Source: JBGPLJ01 sp035644395
GTDB taxonomy: Bacteria > Pseudomonadota > Gammaproteobacteria > Steroidobacterales > Steroidobacteraceae
NCBI GenBank assembly: GCA_035644395.1
Contig: DASQOR010000018.1
Location: 1-64,000, forward strand
Direction of reading: 5' to 3'
Length of the DNA: 64,000 nt
The notes beneath the pieces were generated by a model that searched no databases, had not been told where the DNA came from, and saw nothing but the letters and a program-made list of their open reading frames with translations. A program made the position numbers and the translations under genes. The first letter of the stretch is position 1. Every line of letters starts with the position of its first letter. This document shows, piece by piece, positions 24,200 through 31,396 of this stretch.

Positions 24200-25264
24200 T
24201 CACTTCGCTTGCGCCTTGTCGTCTTTGATCCAGGATTCCAGCAGCGTGTACGTCACGGCGAGGATCACCGGGCCGACGAACAGGCCGAGTACTCCGAAGC
24301 CAATCAGGCCGCCGATGACGCCCGCAATGATGAGGATCATTGGCAGGTCCACGCCGCGGCGGATAAGGACCGGCCTCAGGACGTTGTCGAGCGCGCCGAC
24401 CAGCAGCGACCAGATGAGGAGCGCTACTCCCCAACCGGTGCTCCCGGACCAGAAAAGCCAGCCTACGGCCGGCAGCAGCACGAGCAGCGGCCCCAGCTGA
24501 GCCACGCAGAGCACGAAGACAATCGCGAGCAACAGCCCGGCGTACGGAACGCCGCTGACCCAAAGGCCCAGCCCCGCGAGCAGGGACTGCACGAGTGCCG
24601 TCACGATCACGCCGAGCGCCACACTGCGCACCGCTTGTGCTGCGAGGCGCACCACTTTATCCGCGCGTTCCTGGCCGATGCGCCGCGCAAACATGAGCAC
24701 GCCGTGCGCGGCATGCTCGCCCTGCGAATAGAGAATCGCGGCGATGATGACCGTCAGGAGGAAATGCACGATGACCAGGCCGAATCCCCCCGTAACCGAC
24801 AGCACGGTCGCCGCCGCCGTGCGAACGTAGGGCCTGACGGTTTCCGTCAGCGCCTCGGGGCCGCCCGCCGCGAGCTGCTGCCATTCATCGACGATGCGCT
24901 TGCCGACCCATGGCACCTTGTTCAGCCATTCCGGCGGAGCGCCAAGACCCTGGGTGGAAAGCATGCGAACGAAGTCCACGCCCTTGCCTGCAGCGTCGAT
25001 CAACATGCCGATGGCAAGCGAGAACGGCACGATGAAGATCACCAGCATGATGACGGTCATGGCCATGGTGGCGATCGATCGGCGGCCGCCGGCGGCCTTC
25101 TGGATCCGAAGCAACAGGGGCCAGGTCGCAATGACAATGGTCGCGGCCCAGATCAAGGCGCCGAGGAACGGCAGCATCGTCCAGAGACTCGTGACGATCA
25201 GCAGGACGATGATGAGGATGACGAGCGTGATGCGCGTGAGGTCGATCGGAGATTGCTGATTCAT
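24200..25264 (-). CDS. AI-2E family transporter (YdiK/PerM-like permease)
   Basis: The 354-residue membrane protein has about eight hydrophobic segments and the family layout: an N-terminal pair (ITLVILIIVLLIVTSLW and FLGALIWAATIVIATWPLLL), a soluble loop (about residues 105-155) and the C-terminal LDNVLRPVLIRRGVDLPMIL and GLFVGPVILAVTYTLLESWI. Members export autoinducer-2 or act as Na+/H+ or other efflux permeases; the substrate here is unknown. The ATG at 25264 fits homologues, and the 31 residues upstream show no motif. The following gene on the same strand begins 14 bases later, so they form an operon. Confidence 0.85.
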   Translation of the reverse strand: MNQQSPIDLTRITLVILIIVLLIVTSLWTMLPFLGALIWAATIVIATWPLLLRIQKAAGGRRSIATMAMTVIMLVIFIVPFSLAIGMLIDAAGKGVDFVRMLSTQGLGAPPEWLNKVPWVGKRIVDEWQQLAAGGPEALTETVRPYVRTAAATVLSVTGGFGLVIVHFLLTVIIAAILYSQGEHAAHGVLMFARRIGQERADKVVRLAAQAVRSVALGVIVTALVQSLLAGLGLWVSGVPYAGLLLAIVFVLCVAQLGPLLVLLPAVGWLFWSGSTGWGVALLIWSLLVGALDNVLRPVLIRRGVDLPMILIIAGVIGGLIGFGVLGLFVGPVILAVTYTLLESWIKDDKAQAK

Positions 25265-25360
25265 GGGGTACCCGCCAAGCGTAAGTGGCCCCACGGTGCG
25301 CGTGAGTGCCTTGTTATTGGATTCCCTGCTACCGACGCGCCGCCGAGTATGAGCCAAAAC

Positions 25361-25398
25361 ACGGTGCCAGGCACCGCCGAAACACCTGCAAAGGTGTC
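25361..25398. repeat. Pair of adjacent inverted repeats (REP-like)
   Basis: CGGTGCC-A-GGCACCG (25363-25377) is followed five bases on by ACACCT-GCAA-AGGTGT (25382-25397). The two hairpins lie in the 174-base gap between the LacI gene and the permease. Neither has a T-run, so they are not typical terminators. They may form a REP-like structure. Confidence 0.45.
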
Positions 25399-25438
25399 AC
25401 CAGATCAAGGCTCCGATGCAGTCGGCGTGATGACGGCG

Positions 25439-26449
25439 CTATTCAAGCTGGCCGGCCCGGGCGACGGAGTCGCGCAACATGAAACTCGGTTCGAACACCC
25501 GCTGCACGTCGAGGTCGCCCTGCTGGTACACATTCTTCAGGACCCAGCGGGCCGCCATGCGGCTCATGTCGGCGATGGGGTAGTGCACCGTCGAGAGCTT
25601 CGGGTAGACGTAGCGCGAGATCGGCGCGTCATCGAAGCCGACGATCGAAAGCTCTTGCGGGAGCCTCAGGCCCCGGTCATGTGCCGCGGCCATCGCGCCT
25701 GCGGCCATTTCGTCGTTGCCGCAGACCACGGCGGAGAACTCGATGCGGCGTTCGATCAGCGCGTTCAGCGCATCGCCGCCGCTCGGTTCATGGTAGTCGC
25801 CTTCGTAGAAGATCCGCGCATCAAAGGTGATGCCGGCCTCGGCGAGCGCCCGCTTGTGACCCTCGAGCCGCTCGCGTGCATCGACGAAATCGAGCGGACC
25901 GGAAATGTAGGCGATTTTCCGGTGCTTGAGCTCGAGCACCGATCGCGCCGCGAGATAGCCGCCGAGCTCGTTGTTGAGACTGAAGCAGCGGTCCGCGAGG
26001 CCGCGCACCTTGCGATTGACGACCACGAGCGGCGTCGACTTCTTGTTGTGGTCCACCAGCACCTTGTCGGGCAGGGCCTCGATGTGGACGATCAGCGCAT
26101 CGCAATTGCGGCTGACGAGGAAGCGGATGCCTTCGCGCTCCTGTTCCTCCTTGCTGTGGCCGGCGGCGACGAGCACGAACTTGCCGGCGGCCCGCAACGT
26201 CTCCTCGATGGCGCTCAGCATCGCGCCGTAGAAGGGGCCGTGCAGTTCCGAAACCAGCACGCCCACGCTGTTGGAGCTGCGCGTCGCGAGCGATTGCGCG
26301 ATGGAGTTCGGCCGGTAGCCGAGTTCCTTCATGGCCGCGAGCACCTTCTGCCGCGTCTTGTCGCTGACTTTCGCGCCCGGGTTGATTACCCGGGACACGG
26401 TGGCGAGCGAAACTCCGGCGAGCTCCGCGACTTCATAGATGTTCGCCAT
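25439..26449 (-). CDS. LacI-family transcriptional repressor of the sugar locus
   Basis: The protein starts with the LacI DNA-binding domain (ANIYEVAELAGVSLATVSRV, then QKVLAAMKELGYRPNSIAQS) and continues with a periplasmic-binding-protein-like sensor (GPFYGAMLSAIEETLRAAGK, then VVCGNDEMAAGAMAAA, ELSIVGFDDAPISRYVYPKL). The ATG at 26449 gives the usual N-terminus; a GTG at 26461 would overlap the halogenase stop by four bases. It is the last gene of the halogenase operon and probably binds the palindromes at 34423-34436 and 35343-35360, repressing receptor and transporter/glucosidase genes until a sugar inducer binds. Confidence 0.9.
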   Translation of the reverse strand: MANIYEVAELAGVSLATVSRVINPGAKVSDKTRQKVLAAMKELGYRPNSIAQSLATRSSNSVGVLVSELHGPFYGAMLSAIEETLRAAGKFVLVAAGHSKEEQEREGIRFLVSRNCDALIVHIEALPDKVLVDHNKKSTPLVVVNRKVRGLADRCFSLNNELGGYLAARSVLELKHRKIAYISGPLDFVDARERLEGHKRALAEAGITFDARIFYEGDYHEPSGGDALNALIERRIEFSAVVCGNDEMAAGAMAAAHDRGLRLPQELSIVGFDDAPISRYVYPKLSTVHYPIADMSRMAARWVLKNVYQQGDLDVQRVFEPSFMLRDSVARAGQLE

Positions 26450-26457
26450 GGTGCGTT

Positions 26458-27966
26458 TCACTCACCCGCCGCGGCGCGCATGTCCGGCGCCTTGCAGTAT
26501 TGCTCGACATAGGCCTGGTGCCTCGGCAGCTGCATGACCGTCTTGTCGACCGACGAGCGGATGCCCTCGAGGAAGTCCGAGAGCTCGGCGTCGCCCATGA
26601 GATCCGCGACCGGATGATGCTGCTGCGGGAGGATCCCCTGGCCCATCATGACCTGGATCCACGAATTCTCGGCGAACAGCTCGTTCGGCACGCGAAACAC
26701 ACGGCCGGTCTCGCGGAAGAGCTCGATCCGGTGGCGCAAGGTCGGTGGAATGTCCATGGCACGGCAAGCGCGCCAGAACGGCGTGTCGTCGCGATTCGTC
26801 ACGTGGTAGTGCAGGACGATGAAGTCGCGGATGTGCTCGATCTCGGCATTGGTCTGCTGATTGTATTCATCGATATCCGTCTGGCGGATGCCCGCGCGCG
26901 GGAACATCTGCATCAGGCGGATGACCGCGCGCTGGATGAGGTGGATGCTGGTCGACTCGAGCGGTTCGATGAAGCCGCTGGCAAGCCCGACGGCCACGCA
27001 GTTGCGGTGCCAGGTCTTGCGCCGCTGGCCCGGCCGGAACTTGATGACGCGCGGTTCCGTGAGCACGGCGCCGGTGACGTTTGCGAGCAGCGTCTTCTTC
27101 GCCTCATCGTCGCCGACGTAGCGGCTGCAGTAGACCATGCCGTTGCCGACGCGGTGCTGCAGCGGAATGCGCCACTGCCAGCCGGCCTCGCGGGCGATCG
27201 AGCGCGTGTAGGGCAGCATCTCGCCGGTCGACGCGGTCTGCAGTGCGACCGCGCTGTCGTTGTAGAGCCAGTGCGACCAGTCTTCATAACCTTGATGCAG
27301 GGCCTGCCCGATCAGCAAGCCACGAAATCCGGTGCAGTCGATGAAAAGATCGCCCTCGATGTCCTCTCCGCTGTCGAGCCGGATCGAGCGGATGAAACCG
27401 GACGCGGGATCGGTGCGGACCTCGGCGATCTTGCCCTCGATCCGAACGACGCCGAGGGGCTCGCTGAACCTGCGCAGGTATTTCGCATACAGGCCCGCGT
27501 CCATGTGAAAAGCGTAGTTCATTCCGCCGCGCGGAAGGTGCGCGAAGCGGTTCTTGAGCGCCGCCTTGAGCTCGAGGCAATAGTCGCCGTAGTCGCCTGC
27601 GAGCTTGCGCTCGCGGCCCTTCAGCCAGAAATGCTGGAAGCCCGCCGTCCAATGGTCCTTGCCGGTCAGACCGAACGAATGGATGTAGTTCTCGTTGCGG
27701 TTGCGCCAGTTCTCGAAGCCGATGCCGAGCTTGAACGTGGCCTGGGTCGCAGCCATGAATTCCTGTTCGTTGATCTCGAGCAGCCGATGGAAGGTCACGA
27801 GCGTCGGAATCGTCGCCTCGCCGACGCCGACCGTGCCGATCTCGTCCGACTCGATCAGCTTGATCTCGAGCACTTTGCCGAGCGTCCGGGAGAGCGCCGC
27901 TGCGACCATCCAGCCTGCGGTTCCGCCGCCGGCGATGACGACGCGCCGGATGAGTTTCTCTTGCAC
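26458..27966 (-). CDS. Flavin-dependent tryptophan halogenase family protein (WxWxIP type)
   Basis: This 502-residue flavoenzyme belongs to the family that chlorinates or brominates aromatic rings with FADH2, O2 and halide. The FAD motif GGGTAGW (residues 13-19) and GVGEATIPT are present. The lysine that carries hypohalous acid is K79 (in FKLGIGFENW), at the position of PrnA K79, and the halogenase signature WQWRIP is at 263-268. All named catalytic elements are intact. It lies 15 bases after the cupin gene and is followed by LacI with a four-base overlap. In sugar-uptake loci such paralogues have no proven substrate; a polysaccharide-linked or peptide indole is possible. A flavin reductase is not encoded nearby. 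Confidence 0.87.
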   Translation of the reverse strand: MQEKLIRRVVIAGGGTAGWMVAAALSRTLGKVLEIKLIESDEIGTVGVGEATIPTLVTFHRLLEINEQEFMAATQATFKLGIGFENWRNRNENYIHSFGLTGKDHWTAGFQHFWLKGRERKLAGDYGDYCLELKAALKNRFAHLPRGGMNYAFHMDAGLYAKYLRRFSEPLGVVRIEGKIAEVRTDPASGFIRSIRLDSGEDIEGDLFIDCTGFRGLLIGQALHQGYEDWSHWLYNDSAVALQTASTGEMLPYTRSIAREAGWQWRIPLQHRVGNGMVYCSRYVGDDEAKKTLLANVTGAVLTEPRVIKFRPGQRRKTWHRNCVAVGLASGFIEPLESTSIHLIQRAVIRLMQMFPRAGIRQTDIDEYNQQTNAEIEHIRDFIVLHYHVTNRDDTPFWRACRAMDIPPTLRHRIELFRETGRVFRVPNELFAENSWIQVMMGQGILPQQHHPVADLMGDAELSDFLEGIRSSVDKTVMQLPRHQAYVEQYCKAPDMRAAAGE

Positions 27967-27981
27967 GCTAGCTCTCCCTTC

Positions 27982-28995
27982 TCATCGATTCAGTCGCTTG
28001 AGGAGCTGCGCGCGCAGCTCCCGGGCCGACTCGGCGTCGAGCGGCGCGAGCACGCGGCGGGCATTCTCGGGAATGTGCCGGGCCGTTTCCTCGTCCGCCT
28101 CGAACACGTAGTGGCGAAACAGATTCTCCCAGGCTTCGCGCTGCTCGCCGGGCAGATTGCGCACGGTCATGATAGCGAGCATCAGCGCGGTGATCGGCGA
28201 ATCCATGTAGGCGGGCGACTGGCGCCACCAGTAGTTGACGAGCACGTTGAGATTGTCGAGCGCCTCGATGTGATGCCACCACATGCTCGGAATCAAAATG
28301 GCATCGCCCGGCCCGAGTTCGGCGACCTGCGCGCAGCGCAATGCGTCTGCGAACCTCGGGAACTTCGCGAGATCGGGCTGCGCGAAATCGACCAGGCTGA
28401 TCGCCTGGCCGGCCGGCGTGAAATCGAGCGGCCCGACGTAGAGATTGGCGAGCTCGGCCGGCGGGAAGAGCGTGAAGCGCCGATGGCCGACCGTGACGCA
28501 AGCGAGGTTGTCGGGCAAATCGTGGTGGGCGGCGATGCGCGAGCGGTTGCCGATCCAGACGCTCGCGAGCGCCTGCCGCGCGCCGAGGCCGAGGTCGTTC
28601 TCGGCGCGAAAGCCCGGCAGACAGGTGTCGATCGTCGTGGAGCCGACGTAGATCGCCGGCGGCTTCGCCGCCGAGCGATGGCGGCCGATTTCATCGAGCA
28701 CGGCGTCGAGCCTCATCCGCACCGAACGGAAATTGAAGCCGCTCAGGTCCTCGTTATAGAAGAATCGGCCGTCGATGTCCGGCGCTCCGAGCAGGGCGCC
28801 CACGGTCGAATCGCGATAGAAGCGCCTGAGGTACGCATCCGCCGCCGCTTCGGATTCAAGGCCGGCCCTGACGATTGGCCAGTTCGCGACGAGTCCCCGC
28901 AGCACGATGGGCTGCGTCGCCGTGAGGACCGAATCCGGCAGCGACTCGGGATCGAGGCCCGGCATTTCGCGGACCTTGTCAGGGATCGCCAGCAT
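27982..28995 (-). CDS. Cupin-like (JmjC-type) Fe(II)/2-oxoglutarate oxygenase candidate
   Basis: The 337-residue protein has the JmjC/Cupin_8 layout. H157 and D159 form the HxD iron motif (AAHHDLPDN), and a distal His is at 241 or 242 (SMWWHHIEAL). Other family features are the segment IYVGSTTIDTCLPGF, the strand RFTLFPPAELANLYVGPLDF and LNVLVNYWW. It could hydroxylate a protein or small molecule. The ATG at 28995 lies within the last codons of the SapC gene (17-base overlap), so translation is coupled. In this operon it stands between SapC and the second halogenase, an order that recurs next to TonB receptors in other bacteria. Confidence 0.82.
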   Translation of the reverse strand: MLAIPDKVREMPGLDPESLPDSVLTATQPIVLRGLVANWPIVRAGLESEAAADAYLRRFYRDSTVGALLGAPDIDGRFFYNEDLSGFNFRSVRMRLDAVLDEIGRHRSAAKPPAIYVGSTTIDTCLPGFRAENDLGLGARQALASVWIGNRSRIAAHHDLPDNLACVTVGHRRFTLFPPAELANLYVGPLDFTPAGQAISLVDFAQPDLAKFPRFADALRCAQVAELGPGDAILIPSMWWHHIEALDNLNVLVNYWWRQSPAYMDSPITALMLAIMTVRNLPGEQREAWENLFRHYVFEADEETARHIPENARRVLAPLDAESARELRAQLLKRLNR

Positions 28996-29689
28996 GCAGG
29001 CGGTTCCGAAGTTCGATGAGCGTGCGGAAATTCGAGAGCGATGCGATCGCCATATAGGCCGCCTGCAGATGGCCGGCCTTGCTCAGGCGCTCGAGGGCGC
29101 TGCCGCCGAGGCCGGACAGGCGCTCTTCGTTGATCGTGTAGAAGCCCGCGAGGCGGTTCTGCGAGCCGTCATCCAACTGGACATCGAGAACAAAGGACTC
29201 CAGCAGATCGTGCTCGACGACGGCGGCCACGAAGGACACCGTTCCCTGCAACGCCAGCTGGATCGAATGCAGCAGGGCCGTCATCCTCTCCAGATACTCG
29301 GTGGTGCCGCCGTGTTCGCGGAAGAGCGCCTCGCCCGCGCTTTTGCCGACGCGGGGGCTGCCGAGATCAATGTGGACCACCGGGTCCCCATTGCCCGCGA
29401 AGCCGATCAGGAACGGCTGGCGCTCGATCATGAGCGGCAGATACGCGGCGTCCCAGCTTGCCTCGCGCAGGAACAGATTCTGGCGCTCGCGGAAGCCGAA
29501 CAGGGCGAGCGGCTGGAATTGGCCGTTCGGAGCCTTGCGGAACACGATCGGGTAGTGCGCCTGGATGCTGCGAAACTCCGCCGGGAACGTCAGCGCGGAC
29601 ATGACGTCGTCGCCGTAGGCGGCACCACGCGCCGTGACGACGCGCAGGTTCCGGTGTTCGACGTTGTTCAGGAGGACGTGGTTCGCCAT
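28979..29689 (-). CDS. SapC-family protein
   Basis: The 236-residue product carries SapC-like features: YPIVFRKAPNGQFQPLALFG, then AAYLPLMIERQPFLIGFAGN and FREHGGTTEYLERMTALLHS, with ALQGTVSFVAAVVEHDLLES. The ATG at 29689 is used because upstream sequence in this frame lacks family features and the halogenase stops 13 bases earlier. SapC proteins are named after an S-layer-associated gene of Campylobacter, but their biochemical role is not established. It is co-encoded with two halogenases and a cupin, so it may serve the same modification pathway. No signal peptide is visible. Confidence 0.83.
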   Translation of the reverse strand: MANHVLLNNVEHRNLRVVTARGAAYGDDVMSALTFPAEFRSIQAHYPIVFRKAPNGQFQPLALFGFRERQNLFLREASWDAAYLPLMIERQPFLIGFAGNGDPVVHIDLGSPRVGKSAGEALFREHGGTTEYLERMTALLHSIQLALQGTVSFVAAVVEHDLLESFVLDVQLDDGSQNRLAGFYTINEERLSGLGGSALERLSKAGHLQAAYMAIASLSNFRTLIELRNRLHAGDP

Positions 29690-29702
29690 TCGATGCCTGT
29701 GC

Positions 29703-31244
29703 CTAGATCCGATGCAGGCCGTTGCGCTTGATGTGCGCGATGAGCTCCCGGTTGGCGGGCAGCGCCGCGAGCATTTTCGTGGTGAGCGCCGCAGCCTCCC
29801 GGAAATACCCGTCGGCCCGGTCTGCATCGTCCGAGCGGCGGCGCGCGCCATTGAATTCGGGCCGGAAGCCCATCCCGTAGAGCACATATTGATAGCTCGC
29901 CGACGGAAAGACTTCCTCGATGCGGAAGAAATCGTAGCGGGAAGGCGGCAGATGGCGCCAGAGGGCCAGTTGTTCCTGCAATCGATCCGGAATGGATGCC
30001 GGCCGCCGGTTGTCACGCCAGAAATCCGTGTCCGTGCGTTTCGTCAGCACATAGTGCATCTTCAGGAAGTCGATCACGCGCTCCCAGCGATAGGTGAACG
30101 AGTCGTTGAAGCGTCGCGCGACGATGTCCATCGTGTCGCGCGTCGCCGGCATCTCGTCCGCGAGCATCGCCGCCGACAGTTCGACAAGCGCGAGCGCCGA
30201 AGCTTCCAGCGGCTCGATGAAGCCGGCCGACAGGCCGATGGCGACGCAGTTACGGTGCCAGAACGTCTCGCGATAGCCCGGTTCGAAGCTCAGTTTGCGC
30301 GCGCCCGAGGCGCCTTTCGGCCCGCCGGATTCGGCAATGTACGCGACCAGCTCGCTTTCGGCGGCTGCGTCGGAAGTGTGCGCGCTCGAATAGACGTGGC
30401 CGACGCCGCGGCGCGATGACAGGCCGATATCCCAGATCCAGCCGCTCGACTGTGCGGTCGATAGCGTCTGCGAGGCGATCGGGCTTTCGCTGTCCGCATA
30501 CGGGACCTGCAGCGCCAGCGCCGAGTCATTGAACAGGACGTGGCGTTGCCGGCGCAGGCCGATGCCATAGTGCTGCCCCAGCAGGAGCGACTGTAGCCCC
30601 GAGCAATCGACGAAGAGATCGCCGGCGACGCGACCCTGCACCTTCGTCTCGAGCGCCGCGATATCGCCGTTCTCCGCGGCCTCGATGCCGGTCACGTGAT
30701 CGACCACGTGTCGCACCCCGAGTACTTTCGTGCAGTGGCTGCGCAGAAACTGCCCGAACTTGCCCGCGTCGAGGTGATACGCATAGTTCGCCACGGCGGC
30801 GAACTCGGGAGTCGCCGCCTGTTTCGGCGCCTTGCCATGCACGCAAAGGTGCGGCTGAAAACTCACGAGGTCGGCAAACGGCACGTCGGCGTGGCGTTCG
30901 AGCCAGCCGGCAACGAGGCTGGTTTCCGTATAGCCCTGCGGCAGCACGAACGGGTGGAAGTAGTAGTCGCTGGCGGCGCCCGTGACCCAACGGTTGAAGC
31001 GCGACCCCTGTTTGAACGAGGCGTCGCACTCGCGGATGAAATCGGATTCCGAGACCCCGATCCGGCGCAGCGTATCGCGCATGGTCGGCCAAGTGCCTTC
31101 ACCCACGCCGATCGCACCCACATCGGGAGACTCGAGCAGGGTCACCTCGAGGCCGCCGCTGGCGCTGCAATGCTCGGCGGCAATGACGGCGGCGGTCAGC
31201 CAGCCGGCCGAGCCTCCGCCCACGATCACGACCCGTTTAAGCAC
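29703..31244 (-). CDS. Flavin-dependent tryptophan halogenase family protein (variant motif)
   Basis: The 513-residue protein has the family FAD site GGGSAGW (residues 9-15), GVGEGTWPT, and the catalytic-type lysine K78 in FKQGSRFNRW. The second signature is WIWDIG at 269-274, where the usual final proline of WxWxIP is glycine. C-terminal parts CVAIGLSAGFIEPLEASALA and ERVIDFLKMHYVLTKRTDTD are family-like. It is the first gene of the minus-strand set that continues with SapC, cupin, a second halogenase and LacI. A TATAGT box at 31280-31285 may be its promoter. The paralogue at 26458-27966 keeps the canonical motif, so the two may act on different substrates or one may have lost halogenation. 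Confidence 0.85.
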   Translation of the reverse strand: MLKRVVIVGGGSAGWLTAAVIAAEHCSASGGLEVTLLESPDVGAIGVGEGTWPTMRDTLRRIGVSESDFIRECDASFKQGSRFNRWVTGAASDYYFHPFVLPQGYTETSLVAGWLERHADVPFADLVSFQPHLCVHGKAPKQAATPEFAAVANYAYHLDAGKFGQFLRSHCTKVLGVRHVVDHVTGIEAAENGDIAALETKVQGRVAGDLFVDCSGLQSLLLGQHYGIGLRRQRHVLFNDSALALQVPYADSESPIASQTLSTAQSSGWIWDIGLSSRRGVGHVYSSAHTSDAAAESELVAYIAESGGPKGASGARKLSFEPGYRETFWHRNCVAIGLSAGFIEPLEASALALVELSAAMLADEMPATRDTMDIVARRFNDSFTYRWERVIDFLKMHYVLTKRTDTDFWRDNRRPASIPDRLQEQLALWRHLPPSRYDFFRIEEVFPSASYQYVLYGMGFRPEFNGARRRSDDADRADGYFREAAALTTKMLAALPANRELIAHIKRNGLHRI

Positions 31245-31320
31245 ACTCTTCCCCGGCAGCGGTTGCGCTGCACGCGCCTACTATAGTCAGGCCAGCCGCG
31301 GGCGGCACGCTCGGCGGAGA

Positions 31321-31353
31321 CGAAAAAGCCGCTGATCGCCAGCGGCTTTTTCG
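31321..31353 (-). terminator. Intrinsic terminator of the TonB receptor gene
   Basis: CGAAAAAGCCGCT and AGCGGCTTTTTCG form a perfect 13-base stem with a seven-base loop and a run of five Ts on either strand. It separates the receptor gene from the halogenase operon that continues in the same direction. The structure is bidirectional in form. Confidence 0.85.
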
Positions 31354-31396
31354 GCCCCGCAATGACATTGCGAAGCGTGGGTGACCCCGCGTGGCC

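Noticed and set aside
24194..29019. Two long plus-strand open frames (772 and 839 codons) opposite the permease, LacI, halogenase and cupin genes
   Set aside because: Their sequences are charged and repetitive without domains, and the minus-strand genes beneath them have complete family motifs.
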